Positions 1-4,785 are shown, counted from the first letter of the stretch. The stretch is 5,704 nucleotides of DNA from Spirochaetales bacterium (GCA_016930895.1 JAFGFV010000513.1:1-5704); one strand, 5' to 3'. Notes: a model not told the origin generated them from the letters alone. Translations and numbers: made by a program.

Positions 1-2
1 GA

Positions 3-473
3 ACGCGGGTCTTCGAGCAGTTCAAGCGGGAAGGACGCCTGCTGACCCAGGACTGGACCTACTACGACCACTCGACCACCGTGTTCCAGCCCAGGAACAT
101 GAGCCCCTTCGAGCTGCAGGCCGGGCGCCTGTGGGTGCTGCGGGAGTTCACTCGGGCCGCGGCGGTCCTGGAGCGCCTGCCCGCCAACATGGATCACCCG
201 CTGTATCACCTGGTCACCAACCTGGGGTTCCACATGGGCTGTCGGAAAGAGATCAGGGATCTGCCCGTGCTGGCGGCGCGGCTGTTCGGGGATCCGGCAG
301 AGCCCGCGGGGTGGCAGCCCTCAGGCGCCTGGCAGCCGTCCGGCGGGGATTTCGAGAGCACCGGAGTGCCGGGGCAGGAAGAGCGGCCGGCCCGGGGGCT
401 GGGCCGGTTCCCGCTGTGGAACCTTCGCCTGTCGGACCTGTTTTCCGCGGGCGCCATCAAGGAAGGAGTCTGA
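3..473 (+). CDS. B12-binding radical SAM protein, C-terminal part (partial at left edge)
   Basis: This is the last 156 residues of a protein whose start lies outside the window; the frame is open from base 3 to the TGA at 471-473. The stretch from EGRLL through QDWTYYDHSTTVFQPRNMS to LWVLREF matches the pattern after the radical SAM barrel in cobalamin-binding radical SAM proteins (the DUF4070-like C-terminal region, with the typical W..YD..vvFqP..Ms). The CxxxCxxC cluster motif and the B12 domain would lie upstream and cannot be seen. Such enzymes use a 4Fe-4S cluster, SAM and often cobalamin for methylations or rearrangements; the substrate here is unknown. The final 60 or so residues are low complexity and proline/glycine rich, with a duplicated WQPSG, and are probably a disordered tail. 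The next gene starts one base after the stop, so the two are probably cotranscribed. The family call rests on pattern memory, not on a search. Confidence 0.75.
   Translation, partial: TRVFEQFKREGRLLTQDWTYYDHSTTVFQPRNMSPFELQAGRLWVLREFTRAAAVLERLPANMDHPLYHLVTNLGFHMGCRKEIRDLPVLAARLFGDPAEPAGWQPSGAWQPSGGDFESTGVPGQEERPARGLGRFPLWNLRLSDLFSAGAIKEGV
312..347 (+). repeat. 18-bp tandem duplication in the radical SAM tail
   Basis: Two imperfect 18-bp units (312-329 and 330-347) both begin TGGCAGCC and encode WQPSGA and WQPSGG. They lie in the low-complexity C-terminal tail, in frame, and look like a local slippage duplication. Confidence 0.6.
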
Positions 474-474
474 C

Positions 475-855
475 ATGCTGAAGCGCAGCGTCTACCTGCT
501 GGCCGGGTTCGTGTCCCAGGGCGTGGTCATGACGGTCTGGCTAGCCTCCCGCGGGGCCGACTGGACGGTCAGCGTGCTCGCCCTGGGGGTCGATCGCACC
601 ATCGCCCTGGTGTCCTGGGGCGTGGACCGGACCACGGGGCTGGCCTCGGAGGCCCGGGTCACCCTGGTCCGCATCCGGGATGCCGCCGGAGTCGAGCAGG
701 CGGTCACGGCGGCCGCGAGGCTTCCGGAGAACGCCTGGGGCGCGTTCCGGGCCTATGCCGGCCGCCTCGGCTCGACGGCCCGCTGCCGGGCCCGCTATCA
801 CCGTCTGGGCCGGGAGCTGAGCCTGCGCTACAGGGCGCTGAGAAGGTCCCGATAA
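475..855 (+). CDS. Small protein with 11-residue repeats and a possible N-terminal membrane segment; function unknown
   Basis: I do not recognise this 126-residue protein. The start is supported by GGAAGGAG at 461-468, inside the end of the upstream radical SAM gene, and by a one-base gap to that gene's TGA, so translational coupling is likely. Residues 5-24 are hydrophobic enough for a weak membrane anchor or signal. Residues 23-66 form four consecutive 11-residue units. The first three share G-x-D-x-T (GADWT, GVDRT, GVDRT, spaced exactly 11 apart), and the fourth, starting LASEARVTLVR, is degenerate. An 11-residue period is typical of long amphipathic or coiled helices lying on a membrane or a partner, as in phasin-like or apolipoprotein-like helices; that comparison is inference. 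The last 25 or so residues are very basic (RCRARYHRLGRELSLRYR and ALRRSR) and could bind nucleic acid or acidic lipid. A role linked to the radical SAM enzyme is suggested only by position. Confidence 0.7.
   Translation: MLKRSVYLLAGFVSQGVVMTVWLASRGADWTVSVLALGVDRTIALVSWGVDRTTGLASEARVTLVRIRDAAGVEQAVTAAARLPENAWGAFRAYAGRLGSTARCRARYHRLGRELSLRYRALRRSR
541..672 (+). repeat. Four 33-bp (11-codon) in-frame repeats
   Basis: Units lie at 541-573, 574-606, 607-639 and 640-672 inside the 126-residue gene. The protein pattern is better conserved than the DNA, particularly G-V-D-R-T in units 2 and 3, which suggests an old duplication kept by selection on the helix rather than a recent slippage. Confidence 0.6.
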
Positions 856-859
856 AAAG

Positions 860-887
860 GCCGGGGAGCCACAACGGACCCCCCGGC
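860..887 (+). other. GC-rich hairpin between the 126-residue gene and the 38-codon ORF
   Basis: Arms GCCGGGG (860-866) and CCCCGGC (881-887) pair perfectly around a 14-base loop, five bases after the TAA at 853-855. No T-tract follows, so it does not look like a complete intrinsic terminator. It could instead stabilise the 3' end of the upstream message or partly attenuate transcription into the following small ORF. Confidence 0.4.
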
Positions 888-900
888 AGCAGGTAGGTGT

Positions 901-906
901 AGGAGG
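901..906 (+). promoter_or_regulatory. Shine-Dalgarno AGGAGG for the 38-codon ORF
   Basis: A perfect AGGAGG sits four bases (AAAA) before the ATG at 911. The spacing is slightly short, but this is the strongest ribosome-binding site in the window and the main reason to believe the small ORF is translated. Confidence 0.6.
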
Positions 907-910
907 AAAA

Positions 911-1027
911 ATGGACAAACCTGCGGCCCACCGGCAGAAGCACTCGCGGGGCAACGCCCCCTCCCGGGTGTGGACCCGTCAGCCGCAGACGCCGCTCGTG
1001 CCCGAGCGGCACTCCCTATTCCGCTAG
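911..1027 (+). CDS. 38-residue basic small protein, function unknown
   Basis: A short ORF runs from the ATG at 911-913 to TAG at 1025-1027 and encodes a 38-residue peptide starting MDKPAAHRQKHSRG and ending PERHSLFR. It is rich in Arg, His, Lys, Pro and Gln, has no hydrophobic segment, no cysteine and few acidic residues, so it is probably cytosolic, unstructured and possibly nucleic-acid binding. Evidence for coding: a perfect AGGAGG four bases upstream, G/C at nearly all third positions, and a sharp drop to AT-rich sequence immediately after the stop. It follows the 126-residue gene by 55 bp on the same strand and probably shares its transcript. I know no family for it. It could instead be an unselected ORF in GC-rich sequence behind a chance purine run. 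Confidence 0.5.
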   Translation: MDKPAAHRQKHSRGNAPSRVWTRQPQTPLVPERHSLFR

Positions 1028-1033
1028 CCTATC

Positions 1034-1050
1034 GGTTACTACTAGTAACC
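1034..1050. promoter_or_regulatory. Perfect 17-bp palindrome, likely operator of the HxlR-type regulator
   Basis: GGTTACT-ACT-AGTAACC has seven-base arms that match perfectly around a three-base centre, in the AT-rich gap 66 bp before the regulator's ATG. HxlR-family proteins are dimeric winged-helix regulators that usually bind short dyads of this size, often upstream of their own gene. Assignment to this regulator is by proximity. Confidence 0.55.
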
Positions 1051-1080
1051 TGCTATTCGAGCTAAAGTATATATAGATTC

Positions 1081-1109
1081 TTTACAAAAGGCAAACTTTC
1101 TCTTACTGT
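1081..1109 (+). promoter_or_regulatory. Candidate sigma-70-type promoter for the HxlR gene, giving a near-leaderless message
   Basis: TTTACA (1081-1086) and TACTGT (1104-1109) are separated by 17 bp. The -10 box ends six bases before the ATG at 1116, so transcription would begin at or next to the start codon. The palindrome at 1034-1050 lies upstream of this -35. A second AT-rich run (TATATATAGA, 1068-1077) could hold another -10 but has no good -35. Confidence 0.4.
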
Positions 1110-1115
1110 GCAGGG

Positions 1116-1454
1116 ATGAGGCGGAGGCAATCGCCGGCCCCGGACATCTGCCCGGTCGTGGAAGGGGCCTTTCGACTGCTGGGCAAGAAGTGGACCGGCC
1201 TGATCTTGCACGTGCTCGGCGCCGGGGAGAAGCGTTTCTCGGAGTTGCTGGGGGCGCTGCCGCGGATCAGCGCGCGCATTCTGAGCCAGCGCCTCGCGGA
1301 GCTGGAGGTGGAAGGGCTGGTGGCCCGGGTCGTGCTTCCGGAGATTCCGGTACGGGTGCAGTATTCCCTGACCGAGAAAGGCAGGTCCCTGAGCCCGATC
1401 CTCGAGGGCGTGGCGGAATGGGCGCACCGCTGGGAAGGGGTCAAGATCCGGTAG
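1116..1454 (+). CDS. HxlR-family winged helix-turn-helix transcriptional regulator
   Basis: The 112-residue length and layout are those of a complete HxlR/MarR-like regulator. The N-terminal signature is D-I-C-P-V-V-E-G-A-F-R-L-L-G-K-K-W: Cys12-Pro13 followed by a helix and the K-W pair typical of the family. Residues about 38-64 (KRFSELLGALPRISARILSQ and onward) form the helix-turn-helix, with the usual I-S-x-(R/K)-x-L-(S/T)-x-R-L pattern. Residues about 68-86 make the beta wing ending in Y-S-L-T-E-K-G, and the C-terminal helix ends with the usual E-W-A-H-R-W. Family members respond to aldehydes, quinones, disulfide stress or other signals, and the conserved Cys near the N-terminus (Cys12) is the redox sensor in relatives such as YodB; whether it senses here is inference. 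ATG 1116 is the first start in the frame after a stop at 1074-1076. There is no proper Shine-Dalgarno, only GGG touching the ATG. No oxidoreductase target lies beside it. Confidence 0.9.
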   Translation: MRRRQSPAPDICPVVEGAFRLLGKKWTGLILHVLGAGEKRFSELLGALPRISARILSQRLAELEVEGLVARVVLPEIPVRVQYSLTEKGRSLSPILEGVAEWAHRWEGVKIR

Positions 1455-1466
1455 AATTCGGTAGAA

Positions 1467-1536
1467 GGCTGACCGGACGGCCCCGCGGCGCGGTGGCCCG
1501 CGCCCCCGCACGGTGCGGTGGACCGCCCGGTCAGCC
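1467..1536. terminator. GC-rich inverted repeat between convergent genes, probable termination region
   Basis: GGCTGACCGG (1467-1476) and CCGGTCAGCC (1527-1536) are exact inverted ten-base arms enclosing 50 bases, which themselves contain a small hairpin GCGGT-GG-ACCGC (1515-1526). The structure lies between the stop codons of the HxlR gene (1454, +) and the secreted protein gene (1567, -). Neither side has a T-tract, so a classic intrinsic terminator is not complete. A structure-assisted or Rho-dependent stop working both ways is the likely role. Confidence 0.45.
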
Positions 1537-1566
1537 GGGGATCTGGCGTCTCCGGCGTGCGGTCTC

Positions 1567-1956
1567 CTATTCTCCGCGTCCGGGCTTGTCTTCGTCCCAG
1601 TCTGGCCCGTCTCCGCTTCCGTCGCACACACCGTCACGCTGCCGGTCCTGGGCCTGGTCCTGGTTCCGTTCCTGATCCTGCTTCGGCGCCCCGTCGGTGT
1701 AGCCGGTGCGCTTCTGAGCCTGGGCCGCCCCTTCGGCAGGCTTGCCCGGGGCAGGCTCGCCCGCGGCCGGTTCCCCCTCCTGAGGGCCGAGCTGGGACAT
1801 GAGCTGGGTCTGAACGGCGAGTCTGGCCCGCACCAGCGCACCCTTCTGGTACATGTGCAGGTTCCCCGCGGTCTCACCGTTGGGACCGCCGTCGAAGTCG
1901 GCGAACAGCAGGGTGGACACGAGCACGAGCCCGAGGACGAGTAGAATACGTTTCAT
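1567..1956 (-). CDS. Small secreted low-complexity protein with an acidic Asp/Gly tail
   Basis: This 129-residue protein starts with a clear signal peptide: MKR, a hydrophobic core ILLVLGLVLVSTLL, and a likely signal peptidase I site after F-A at residue 19. No lipobox cysteine is present, so it is probably released to the periplasm or outside. Residues 20-57 (starting DFDGGPNGETAGNLHMYQKG) may form a short helix. Residues 58-80 are Pro/Glu/Gly/Ala rich (GEPAAGEPAPGKPAEG), residues 92-108 are a Gln/Asp-rich stretch, and the tail contains DGVCDGSGDGPDWDED. The tail resembles Asp/Gly metal-binding loops, but it lacks the hydrophobic residue at loop position 8 of a canonical EF-hand, so calcium binding is only a possibility. 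Cys111 is the only cysteine. ACCTCC at 1962-1967 (GGAGGT on the coding strand), five bases from the ATG, supports the start. The gene lies 102 bp downstream of metXW on the same strand. I know no family name. Confidence 0.7.
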   Translation of the reverse strand: MKRILLVLGLVLVSTLLFADFDGGPNGETAGNLHMYQKGALVRARLAVQTQLMSQLGPQEGEPAAGEPAPGKPAEGAAQAQKRTGYTDGAPKQDQERNQDQAQDRQRDGVCDGSGDGPDWDEDKPGRGE

Positions 1957-1985
1957 GGCATACCTCCGCCACTTGGATTTACACC

Positions 1986-2021
1986 AGTGATATACGCCCC
2001 TCGAGCGGAGGGGGTTTCACT
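1986..2021. other. Two-step hairpin between metXW and the secreted protein gene
   Basis: Inner arms CCCCTC (1997-2002) and GAGGGG (2008-2013) enclose GAGCG. Outer arms AGTGA (1986-1990) and TCACT (2017-2021) add five more pairs across an uneven internal loop. There is no T-run in the direction of the - strand genes. It may slow or stop transcription after metXW, or form part of the 5' region of the secreted protein message. Confidence 0.4.
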
Positions 2022-2051
2022 CGGCAGGAGGAAAGCCGCGCGGACCGCCGG

Positions 2052-2066
2052 GCCGGTGCTACCGGC
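2052..2066. other. Hairpin over the metXW stop codon
   Basis: GCCGGT (2052-2057) and ACCGGC (2061-2066) pair perfectly around GCT, and the TAG stop of metXW (2061-2059 on the - strand) lies across the loop and arm. It may protect the 3' end or contribute to termination. It is short, so chance in GC-rich sequence remains possible. Confidence 0.3.
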
Positions 2067-3906
2067 TGATCACGAAGATGGCGAGGTCGGCGTTGCGGTT
2101 GGGGTCTTGGTCGATTTCCCGCCCGGCCTCGGTGTCCAGGGCGATCTTGCGATGGATCCGGATACCGCGTTCCCGGCACAGCTCCTCGAAGTCCGCGATG
2201 GTGAAGAAGCGCAGGTTCGGGGTGTTGTACCATTTGAAGCGCAGCACCCCCGGACTCTCGGGGGCGCGCCCCTCCTCGGCCAGCATCTTCCGCAGCCTGT
2301 AGTAGGCGAAGTTCGGGAAGCTCACGATGCCCTGCCGGCCCGCCCGGATCATCTCGGCGAGCAGGCCCTCCACGTCCAGAACGCTCTGGAGGGTGCGGGA
2401 CAGCACCACCGTGTCGTAGCTCTGGTCGGTGAAGGACTCCAGGGGGCGGTTCAAGTCGGCGTGCACCACGTCCAGGCCCAGTCGGCTGCAGGACACGATG
2501 GCTCTCTCGTCCAGCTCCACCCCCGTCAGCCTCCCGGGGCCTCGGCCCTTGAGCCGATACAGGAGCTCCCCGTGCCCGCAGCCCAGGTCGAGCACGCTCG
2601 AGCCTTCGGGGATCAGGGAGATGATGCGGTCGTAGTCCAGGCGGTCCGGGTGGAAGATGCTGGAGGGGTCGGCGGGGCCCACGGACCGCCTGGAGGCAGA
2701 GCCGGGCTGGGACGCGCAACCGGGCTGGGACACGGAACCGGGGTCCTCTCTTACTCCGTTCAGATTGGCCAGGAAGGCCCTGACCAGCTCGCCGTACACC
2801 TCCAGGTTGTGCTCCAGCAGGAAGGAATCGTGGCCGTAGGGGCTGTCCACGTTGCAGTAGGTGACCCGCCTGCCCCGGGACACCAGGGCGTCGACCAGAC
2901 GGCGGGATTCCTCCGGGGGGAACAGCCAGTCGCTCGTGTAGCTCAGGATCAGCCAGCGGCAGGCCGAGCGCCCGATCGAGGCTGCCAGGGCTTCCCGGTG
3001 GTCTCCCAGGTCGAAGAGGTCCATGGCCAGGGTCAGGGCCAGGTAGCTGTTGGCGTCGAAGCGCTCGACGAAGCGGTCCCCCTGGTAGCCCAGGTACGAT
3101 CCCACCGAAAAGCGCTTCTCGAACTCGGTGGATACCTCCCGCGGGCTCAGGCGGCTGCCCTCGAACTTGAGGTCCATCGACTCCCGGGACAGGTAGGTGA
3201 TGTGGCCGATCATGCGGGCGATGGCCAGGCCGACGTCCGGTCCGGCAGGCTGCCCGTAGTACTGGCCCCCGCGGAAGTGGGGATCGTGGAGGATCGCGTT
3301 GCGGCCGACGATGTCGAAGGCCAGCGACTGGCTGGTCAGGCGCGAAGCGGTGGCGATCGGGACGCAGCCGGCCAGGCTTTCGGGGTACTTGGCCGCCCAG
3401 CACAGCGCCATCTGTCCCCCCATGGAGCCCCCGATCACGGCCAGCAGCTTCGCCACGCCGAGATGGTCGACCAGGCGCTTCTGCAGGCTCACCATGTCGC
3501 AGATGGTGATGGTGGGGAATTGCCGGCCGTACGGCTTGCCGGTGGCGGGGTTGGTGCTGTTGGGACCCGTGGTCCCTCGGCAGCCGCCCAGGACGTTCGG
3601 GCAGATCACGAAATAGCGCTCGGTGTCCACCGGCTTGCCGGGTCCCACGAGGAGCTCCCACCATCCGGGATCGTCCTCCGGGTCGTGACGGGCCACGTGG
3701 GAGTCCCCACTCAGAGCGTGGCAGATCAGGATGGCGTTATCGGCGCGCTGGTTCAGACGGCCGTAGGTCTCGTAGCAGACCCTCACCCTTTCAAGCTGTC
3801 CGCCCATCTGCAGCGGCAGGGCTTCCGGCAGCTCGAGGTACCGGGCGTGGGGAAGCGGGCGCGCTGCGCGCTCGGAATCGGTGGAGCTGAGCAGGTTTTC
3901 AGACAT
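2059..3906 (-). CDS. metXW: Fused homoserine O-acyltransferase (MetX) and methionine biosynthesis protein MetW
   Basis: This 615-residue protein joins two complete methionine enzymes. Residues 1 to about 383 are MetX, an alpha/beta-hydrolase that acylates the hydroxyl of L-homoserine from acyl-CoA so that sulfur can be added next. Visible motifs are C-H-A-L-S-G-D-S-H (62-70), P-G-W-W and GPGKP-V-D-T, N-V-L-G-G-C-R-G-T-T-G-P (104-115), the nucleophile elbow G-G-S-M-G-G (Ser161), and the acid and base of the triad at Asp326 (TSDWLFP) and His359 (YGHDSF). Residues about 384-418 are a Ser/Pro/Gly linker. Residues 419-615 are MetW, a class I methyltransferase fold with V-L-D-L-G-C-G-H-G (438-446), then GVELD, SRTLQSV and SFPNFAYYRLR. 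MetW normally lies next to metX and supports it. The region around Ser161 resembles the acetyltransferase subgroup, but acetyl versus succinyl cannot be settled by eye. The frame extends upstream to an ATG at 3978, but ATG 3906 has GGGAGG seven bases away and matches where MetX proteins begin. Confidence 0.92.
   Translation of the reverse strand: MSENLLSSTDSERAARPLPHARYLELPEALPLQMGGQLERVRVCYETYGRLNQRADNAILICHALSGDSHVARHDPEDDPGWWELLVGPGKPVDTERYFVICPNVLGGCRGTTGPNSTNPATGKPYGRQFPTITICDMVSLQKRLVDHLGVAKLLAVIGGSMGGQMALCWAAKYPESLAGCVPIATASRLTSQSLAFDIVGRNAILHDPHFRGGQYYGQPAGPDVGLAIARMIGHITYLSRESMDLKFEGSRLSPREVSTEFEKRFSVGSYLGYQGDRFVERFDANSYLALTLAMDLFDLGDHREALAASIGRSACRWLILSYTSDWLFPPEESRRLVDALVSRGRRVTYCNVDSPYGHDSFLLEHNLEVYGELVRAFLANLNGVREDPGSVSQPGCASQPGSASRRSVGPADPSSIFHPDRLDYDRIISLIPEGSSVLDLGCGHGELLYRLKGRGPGRLTGVELDERAIVSCSRLGLDVVHADLNRPLESFTDQSYDTVVLSRTLQSVLDVEGLLAEMIRAGRQGIVSFPNFAYYRLRKMLAEEGRAPESPGVLRFKWYNTPNLRFFTIADFEELCRERGIRIHRKIALDTEAGREIDQDPNRNADLAIFVISR
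2702..2737 (-). repeat. 18-bp tandem duplication in the MetX-MetW linker
   Basis: Two units (2702-2719 and 2720-2737) share CCGGGCTGGGAC and encode the hexapeptides SQPGCA and SQPGSA in the interdomain linker. The repeat preserves the frame and lengthens the flexible joint between the two enzymes. Confidence 0.65.
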
Positions 3907-3913
3907 CGACGCG

Positions 3914-3919
3914 CCTCCC
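3914..3919 (-). promoter_or_regulatory. Shine-Dalgarno GGGAGG that fixes the metXW start
   Basis: CCTCCC on the + strand reads GGGAGG on the coding strand, seven bases before ATG 3906. It favours this start over the in-frame ATG at 3978, which would add 24 residues (starting MRRFHRRTHTDRARPG) unlike any MetX N-terminus. Confidence 0.75.
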
Positions 3920-3931
3920 GGGTACGCTCCG

Positions 3932-3946
3932 CCGGGCCGAGCCCGG
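3932..3946 (-). other. metXW leader hairpin near the Shine-Dalgarno
   Basis: On the transcript CCGGGC-UCG-GCCCGG forms a perfect six-pair hairpin ending 25 bases before the ATG. Its 3' arm (CCCGG, 3936-3932) can alternatively pair with CCGGG (3921-3917), which overlaps the GGGAGG ribosome-binding site, so the two helices exclude each other. This is the geometry of a translational switch, but no known riboswitch class is recognised. Confidence 0.4.
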
Positions 3947-3949
3947 TCG

Positions 3950-3980
3950 GTGTGGGTACGGCGGTGGAAACGCCGCACAC
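3950..3980. other. Larger dyad upstream of metXW (leader stem or operator)
   Basis: GTGTG (3950-3954) pairs with CACAC (3976-3980), and CGGCG (3959-3963) with CGCCG (3971-3975), around a seven-base loop and a four-base bulge: ten pairs in all. It overlaps the candidate -10 and start point of the metXW promoter, so it may be a DNA operator rather than an RNA stem. If transcription starts further upstream it would be a leader stem. Confidence 0.4.
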
Positions 3981-4006
3981 TACGGGAAAATGACCGAAAA
4001 AGTCAA
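3977..4006 (-). promoter_or_regulatory. Candidate promoter for metXW
   Basis: On the - strand TTGACT (4006-4001) and TAGTGT (3982-3977) are 18 bp apart. The -35 overlaps the TGA stop of the upstream 258-residue gene. Transcription would begin near 3970, giving a leader of about 65 bases and making metXW independent of its upstream neighbour. Confidence 0.4.
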
Positions 4007-4779
4007 GTACGTCCGAGCCCGGGAGCGGCCAGCGGCACCTGCATGCACAGGTTCATGGCTGGAACCACCTCGGCGAACACGGCCAGCACGGCCTTGACCA
4101 GCTCGTACCCCGAGCAGCCGCGCAGCTCCGGCTCCGGCATGGGGTAGTACAGCTGAAAGCCCCCGAAGACCCCGGGTGCGATCCTCCGGGCCGCTCGGGC
4201 GAGCTGGGCGGCGGAGGTGAAGGTCTTGCGGTCCAGCACGAGGTTCTCCTCGAAGTCGCCGATTTCGCTTACAAAGCCCTCCGATACGATCAGCCTCTCC
4301 AGCTCCCGCTCCAGGGCAGTCCCGCGGCGGCACTGGGCCAGGAGCCGGTGCCAGTCCCAGTCCTCCTGGAGGAGGGTGCCCGGGTAGGGGCTGCCCGACA
4401 GCTGGCCCCGCTCGACCTGCAGCCCCGACTGAAAGACCCGGGTCGCGCGGTCCACGGAGATGAACAGCTTGGCGCAGCCAAAGTTCACAGCGCTGGACAG
4501 CGGCTTGGCCTGGCGGTTGGCCCTGGGCAACCAGCAGATCCACTGCCAGTATACCCCGCGCCCCCAGCGGTCGGTAAGGAAAGGGGTGGCGAAGCGCCGC
4601 TCCAGGTTGAACTTGAGGACCTGGGTGATCCGCTCGTGGGGCTCCAGGTGCCCGACCCGAATCCCCCGGTCAAAGTCGATCCATTCGGTCCGGAAGGCCT
4701 CGCCCGTAGGCTCCCCGACACCGGAGCGGGGGGACCGGGAGAGGGGGAGCCAGTCCCGGTGGCTCGGTCGTCGTTTCAT
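4003..4779 (-). CDS. Conserved-looking hypothetical protein, 258 residues, family not recognised
   Basis: I do not recognise this protein. It is soluble-looking, with no signal peptide and no convincing membrane segment. Residues 1-30 are basic and probably flexible; the ordered part begins around T-E-W-I-D-F-D. Notable features are a Trp-rich patch W-G-R-G-V-Y-W-Q-W-I-C-W (72-83), a strand-like segment K-L-F-I-S-V-D followed by F-Q-S-G-L-Q-V-E-R-G (104-125), the Trp pair Q-E-D-W-D-W (138-143), and a segment G-D-F-E-E-N-L-V-L-D-R-K (174-185) whose acidic residues and lysine would suit a catalytic or metal site, though that is speculation. The five cysteines are scattered, not in a cluster pattern. 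ATG 4779 has no Shine-Dalgarno, but TATAAT ends six bases before it. A second in-frame ATG at 4797 would add six residues (MVYNPA) and make TATAAT part of the coding sequence. The stop lies 96 bp before metXW, on the same strand. Confidence 0.7.
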   Translation of the reverse strand: MKRRPSHRDWLPLSRSPRSGVGEPTGEAFRTEWIDFDRGIRVGHLEPHERITQVLKFNLERRFATPFLTDRWGRGVYWQWICWLPRANRQAKPLSSAVNFGCAKLFISVDRATRVFQSGLQVERGQLSGSPYPGTLLQEDWDWHRLLAQCRRGTALERELERLIVSEGFVSEIGDFEENLVLDRKTFTSAAQLARAARRIAPGVFGGFQLYYPMPEPELRGCSGYELVKAVLAVFAEVVPAMNLCMQVPLAAPGLGRT

Positions 4780-4785
4780 GGCGGG

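Noticed and set aside
110..127. EF-hand call for the secreted protein tail (coordinates are residues, not bases)
   Set aside because: DGSGDGPDWDED has acidic residues at several ligand positions but lacks the hydrophobic residue at loop position 8 and any flanking helices, so I did not annotate a calcium site.
1062..1877. A 271-codon - strand frame covering the HxlR gene and the convergent gap
   Set aside because: It is antisense to a clear HxlR regulator, out of phase with the secreted protein gene, and consists of Arg/Pro-rich sequence with no domain.
1979..3664. A 561-codon - strand frame overlapping metXW in another phase
   Set aside because: Its translation is Arg/Pro/Gly-rich with no family pattern, as expected from an out-of-phase reading of GC-rich coding sequence.
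3907..3978. Extension of MetX to the ATG at 3978
   Set aside because: The extra 24 residues (starting MRRFHRRTHTDRARPG) do not look like MetX and would be encoded by the leader that contains the dyads and promoter; ATG 3906 has a good Shine-Dalgarno.
1987..3993. A 668-codon open frame on the + strand opposite metXW
   Set aside because: It is antisense to a gene with clear MetX and MetW motifs, has no recognisable domain, and long antisense frames are expected where third positions are nearly all G or C.
3986..4002. T-rich stretch after the stop of the 258-residue gene as an intrinsic terminator
   Set aside because: CTTTTTCGGTCATTTTC on the - strand is not preceded by a stable hairpin; the dyads lie downstream of it, in the wrong order for a terminator.
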